Positions 60,901-64,000 of a stretch of DNA of 64,000 bases are shown here, in pieces; within the stretch, counting starts at the first letter, position 1; every line of letters starts with the position of its first letter. The position numbers and the translations under genes were made by a program. Location of the stretch: the NCBI GenBank assembly GCA_024349245.1, contig JALDNG010000008.1:2482501-2546500 (forward strand). The letters run 5' to 3'. This stretch comes from Neodontobutis hainanensis. Its lineage: Eukaryota; Chordata; Actinopteri; Gobiiformes; Odontobutidae. The notes below the pieces were generated by a model. That model worked only from the letters and a program-made list of their open reading frames with translations, had not been told where the DNA came from and ran no database searches.

Positions 60901-63900
60901 CATGTGATGGATCTCGCACTAAACAGCACGGACCATTTGCTAGATGCTGTAGCTGAGCAACAAAGAGAGATTAATTTGCTACACCTTTGTCATAAAACTG
61001 TACAAAAACCTGGTCGGTGGCACAAGGGTGTCGACACACATTTCCCCAAAACATCTCATGTCTTCTTGCCTTTACTCTCACTATGAGGCCAACTTTTTAC
61101 ATTCAATATGTGTGTAGATAGTTGCTCTATTAAAAATAGCTGACACATTGAATCAACTCCACACTCTGTTAACAAACTTCAGTTGTCACAATTATACTTA
61201 TAAAAATGTGACCATTTCCCAAATATAATCACTTTTAACTAGTTTTAAACATTTCTACATTCTCCATTGTAGGTGAAGTGCTCACAGACAGTTGAGGGAA
61301 TTAGACACAAATAAACTCCAATAGTGTGTACCATTGTGCAGAAAGTCTCCAATTAATCCTACATCCTTCCCCAGTAAAACCCTTGGTATGCGGTGCTATA
61401 CCTCGCCACTCATTTGAATCAGGCTGAGTTCCACTGACACTGCTTATTCCCTTTCGCTTTGACACATCTCAGATTTTTGTGTTCACAGTTTGGATGCAGG
61501 CCTCTGGGTTAACTTCAAAATTCCACAGATCTTCTTTGACATGGCACTTCCGTTTCATTGTCACTTTTAATATACCTTTGAATAAACTTGTATTATACCT
61601 GTTATGGTTGGCTTAACCATGTAGCGTGCTTTCATAAACATATTTAGATTAATTTAGCACTTAGGTCAGCATCTAATCCACCCACACAAACATGTCAAGA
61701 AGCTTGTATGGTTAAACTTTGGACAGTGCCAAGTTAAAAGTGGTCTTCAAATCCTCCAGCTTTTTGATGTAAATACCTTAACCTTAAAGGGTTCTTTGAT
61801 TACATGGTAAAATTGGAGACACCTGTGATTACATTATAGATTATTGTCTGTGTAGACACAGCAAGCTACAGTGGCTTTGAAATGTCAGGGGACTTCTTCC
61901 TAATGGGCTCTTTAAGACCCGTACACACCGGGACGAATATTTGCGTTTTTCAACGCGTTTTTTGTGTTCACACCCAAGCGATTTTTGCTGACGATGAGCC
62001 GAGTGAACATGCAAATTCATTCCCTGACATTAGATGGCATTGGCATTAATGTTTGTTTCTTTGTACACATTAAAAAAGTATAAGAAGTAAAAATGAAGGT
62101 AGATGTAGACATGCACTATTGTGACTAGGGCTGCTTTGGAAAAAGATGTATGTAATGTATAACGCTTTGGATTATCTTCCACTCGTCAAAGCAGGGGCTA
62201 AATTGGTATCAAAGATCAGACTAGGACTAAACCAGGTCTAAATTAAAGGTTTGGAATTAAATGTAGGAATGAACCAAGTCTAAACCAGGACTATTTCATT
62301 TGGACAGACATTTGTTTGGACAATTCTGAATTATTTTATCTGTAAATTCTATAAAATAAAAGACTATAGACTATAAGTCATACTTTGTGATACAAATATT
62401 GCAATATTTAATATAGCGATATGAATATTGCAATAATAATAATATTGCGATAATGGTAAATTTACAATATTGTGCAGCCATAATTGTTGTAATCCCTGAA
62501 GTGAGTCTAAAACGTGTAGAGACGTTATATCCTCATCAACAGTTCCTTATATTGTGTGTTTTGTAAATTAGAATTAGACAAACTTGCGAGTATACATTTA
62601 AATGGCATTGTTCTGAAGCGCTATTAAAAAATTGTTACTGAAAACTTTTAAAGGATTTAAAAGGGAGAGTCATGCTTTAACTATCGGAGTGTAACACATT
62701 TATTTCATTGTCTTGACCACGGGAAACTTTCATTGAACCTAGCCTCTAGTAGAAAAGTGTTTTGTTTTGGTTTTTTTTTTATCTTTTGTATGTCCACTTT
62801 GGTGTAAGCGGTCCACATGCATGTACTTACATTGTGTGTCTGCCTTTAGGCTCGAGGTATTCTCACAACGTTGATGGTGCTCCTTTTAATGTTCTCACCT
62901 CATTGCCTGTTTTTTTTTTTCTGCTCTCGAGCTGTTCCTGTCTTTCCCCTCAGTCCACTCTTACTCTAAAACACCAAAAATGTCTAATTTGTGAGTAAGG
63001 AATAAAATGCCGAGTCTAGAGCGTGCTAAAATTTTAATTTGCACTTGAAGATCAAATGTTGGGTATGTTCTGCTTCTTTCTCACCTCTGTGAAAAGGAAG
63101 TCACTATGAAGGATTTGTTTAAGCTGTTGACAATGCGCACCATGTTGTTACAATGGGATTTTATATTAGTAATTTCACTTAAAAGCGGATGCTTTTTGAA
63201 ACTGTCATTGAAGGATTTGTTTAAGGTGAAGGTAAAATCTGTCACACACTTTTTAGCTTTACAAGGCATGACCTGGAATACCTTGAGCACCCAAAATAGA
63301 TGTGATTAATAAAGTTTCTATTTGTGCACACGGCTAAACATGACAAGACCACATAGCTATACTCTTTAATCTTTTAAGACACTTTCTCTGTCACCAGGGA
63401 AAGAGGCCCGTTGATTTCAGCTTCCTCAACTGTCACTGCTGGAGAGACGTTTCTAAGCTTCACAGTGACACCAAGAGACTGAATCGACTGTCGCCCGTGT
63501 TCTTTTTTTATGACTTATTTTCAACCCTTCCTCGTCTGCATATCCATTTTTCTTTTTTTTTTTCTCCTCCCTTCACTCTTATTTTTGTCCTCCTCAAATC
63601 TTGATGTAACAAAAAACAGAACGCATTATAGTCCCTACTCAATGCTAATTTAAAGAAAGAACTAATCTGAAGATGTTAATATAAAATGTATATTTAAAGC
63701 TATACAATAACATTATTTGTACAACTCTGTCAAATAAATATAATCTCATTGAATCTGCACTGAATTGCCCTGGTTAATTAAGTCCAACCAAAAACACTGC
63801 TCTCATTTAGTGTTTTAGATTTAGCCTGTACTTAGATTTCTGTTCATTACACAAAAACATAGACAAGTGGATTATTGTTTGTGCTTTTGTTTTCTCCACA

Positions 63901-64000
63901 TTTGGTCACATAAACCACTGTCATAAATATAAATTAAGTGATTTATGTCTACTAACAGTAAATTATATACAGGTTAGGAATAAAATAGTGGAAGGCCTTT
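57921..64000 (+). other. klhl13 intron, incomplete
   Basis: About 6 kb with no exon matching the ISLVEEEDQ segment or the BTB domain. It is AT-rich with scattered open frames of no recognised family. The only clear feature is the terminal-repeat-like motif near 61.9 kb. Confidence 0.6.
61912..61990 (+). mobile_element. Second PIF/Harbinger-like terminal motif
   Basis: TTA is followed by AGACCCGTACACACCGGGAC, then GAATATTTGCGTTTTTCAAC and a GCG/CGC-rich stretch. The first 20 bases match the left border of the MADF locus at 50813 with two differences. The right end is not recognisable by eye, so this may be a solo or truncated nonautonomous copy. Confidence 0.5.

Noticed and set aside
1..64000. 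CRISPR arrays, operons, bacterial promoters, phage attachment sites
   Set aside because: The window is vertebrate nuclear DNA; the regular repeats seen are microsatellites.

Overview
The window is from a ray-finned fish, probably a percomorph. It has intron-split vertebrate genes with GT-AG junctions, teleost-type retroelements, a tRNA-derived SINE and long simple repeats. All exon coordinates were worked out by hand. I joined exons by splice sites, unbroken reading phase and recalled vertebrate protein families; no database search was run.

Layout, left to right: tmem47 (+, 3 exons, complete); il13ra2 (-, 9 exons, complete, 391 codons); lrch2 (-, 20 exons over about 17 kb, complete, 751 codons); a U2SURP-like splicing-factor gene (+, 23 coding exons, 859 codons); wdr44 (-, 20 exons, 905 codons), tail-to-tail with the U2SURP-like gene; a small MADF/BESS gene (+, 3 exons, 259 codons) embedded in sequence with PIF/Harbinger-like transposon features; and the 5' end of klhl13 (+), whose BTB and Kelch exons lie beyond the right edge. 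IL13RA2 beside LRCH2, and WDR44 near KLHL13, recall human Xq23-q24, so this is a fish segment of that ancient block. U2SURP is not part of the human block.

The genes do unrelated jobs: a junctional four-span membrane protein, an IL-13 decoy receptor, an LRR/calponin-homology cytoskeletal protein, a U2 snRNP-associated splicing factor, a Rab11 effector and a Cullin-3 adaptor. Their grouping reflects ancestry, not an operon or pathway.

The most unusual stretch is about 50.81-52.84 kb. The MADF/BESS gene starts inside the right arm of a large imperfect palindrome (about 224 and 245 bp arms, about 94 bp loop). The left arm carries an inverted, truncated copy of the gene's own first exon. The left border has a TTA followed by a terminal-repeat-like motif, and the same arrangement recurs alone near 61.9 kb. 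Other points of interest are a phase-supported GC-AG intron in the U2SURP-like gene, two klhl13 first exons ending in the same phase, an optional-looking 48-nt exon in lrch2, a TTC-N4-GAA (STAT6-type) site upstream of il13ra2, and three RTE/Rex3-like retrotransposon remnants inside introns.
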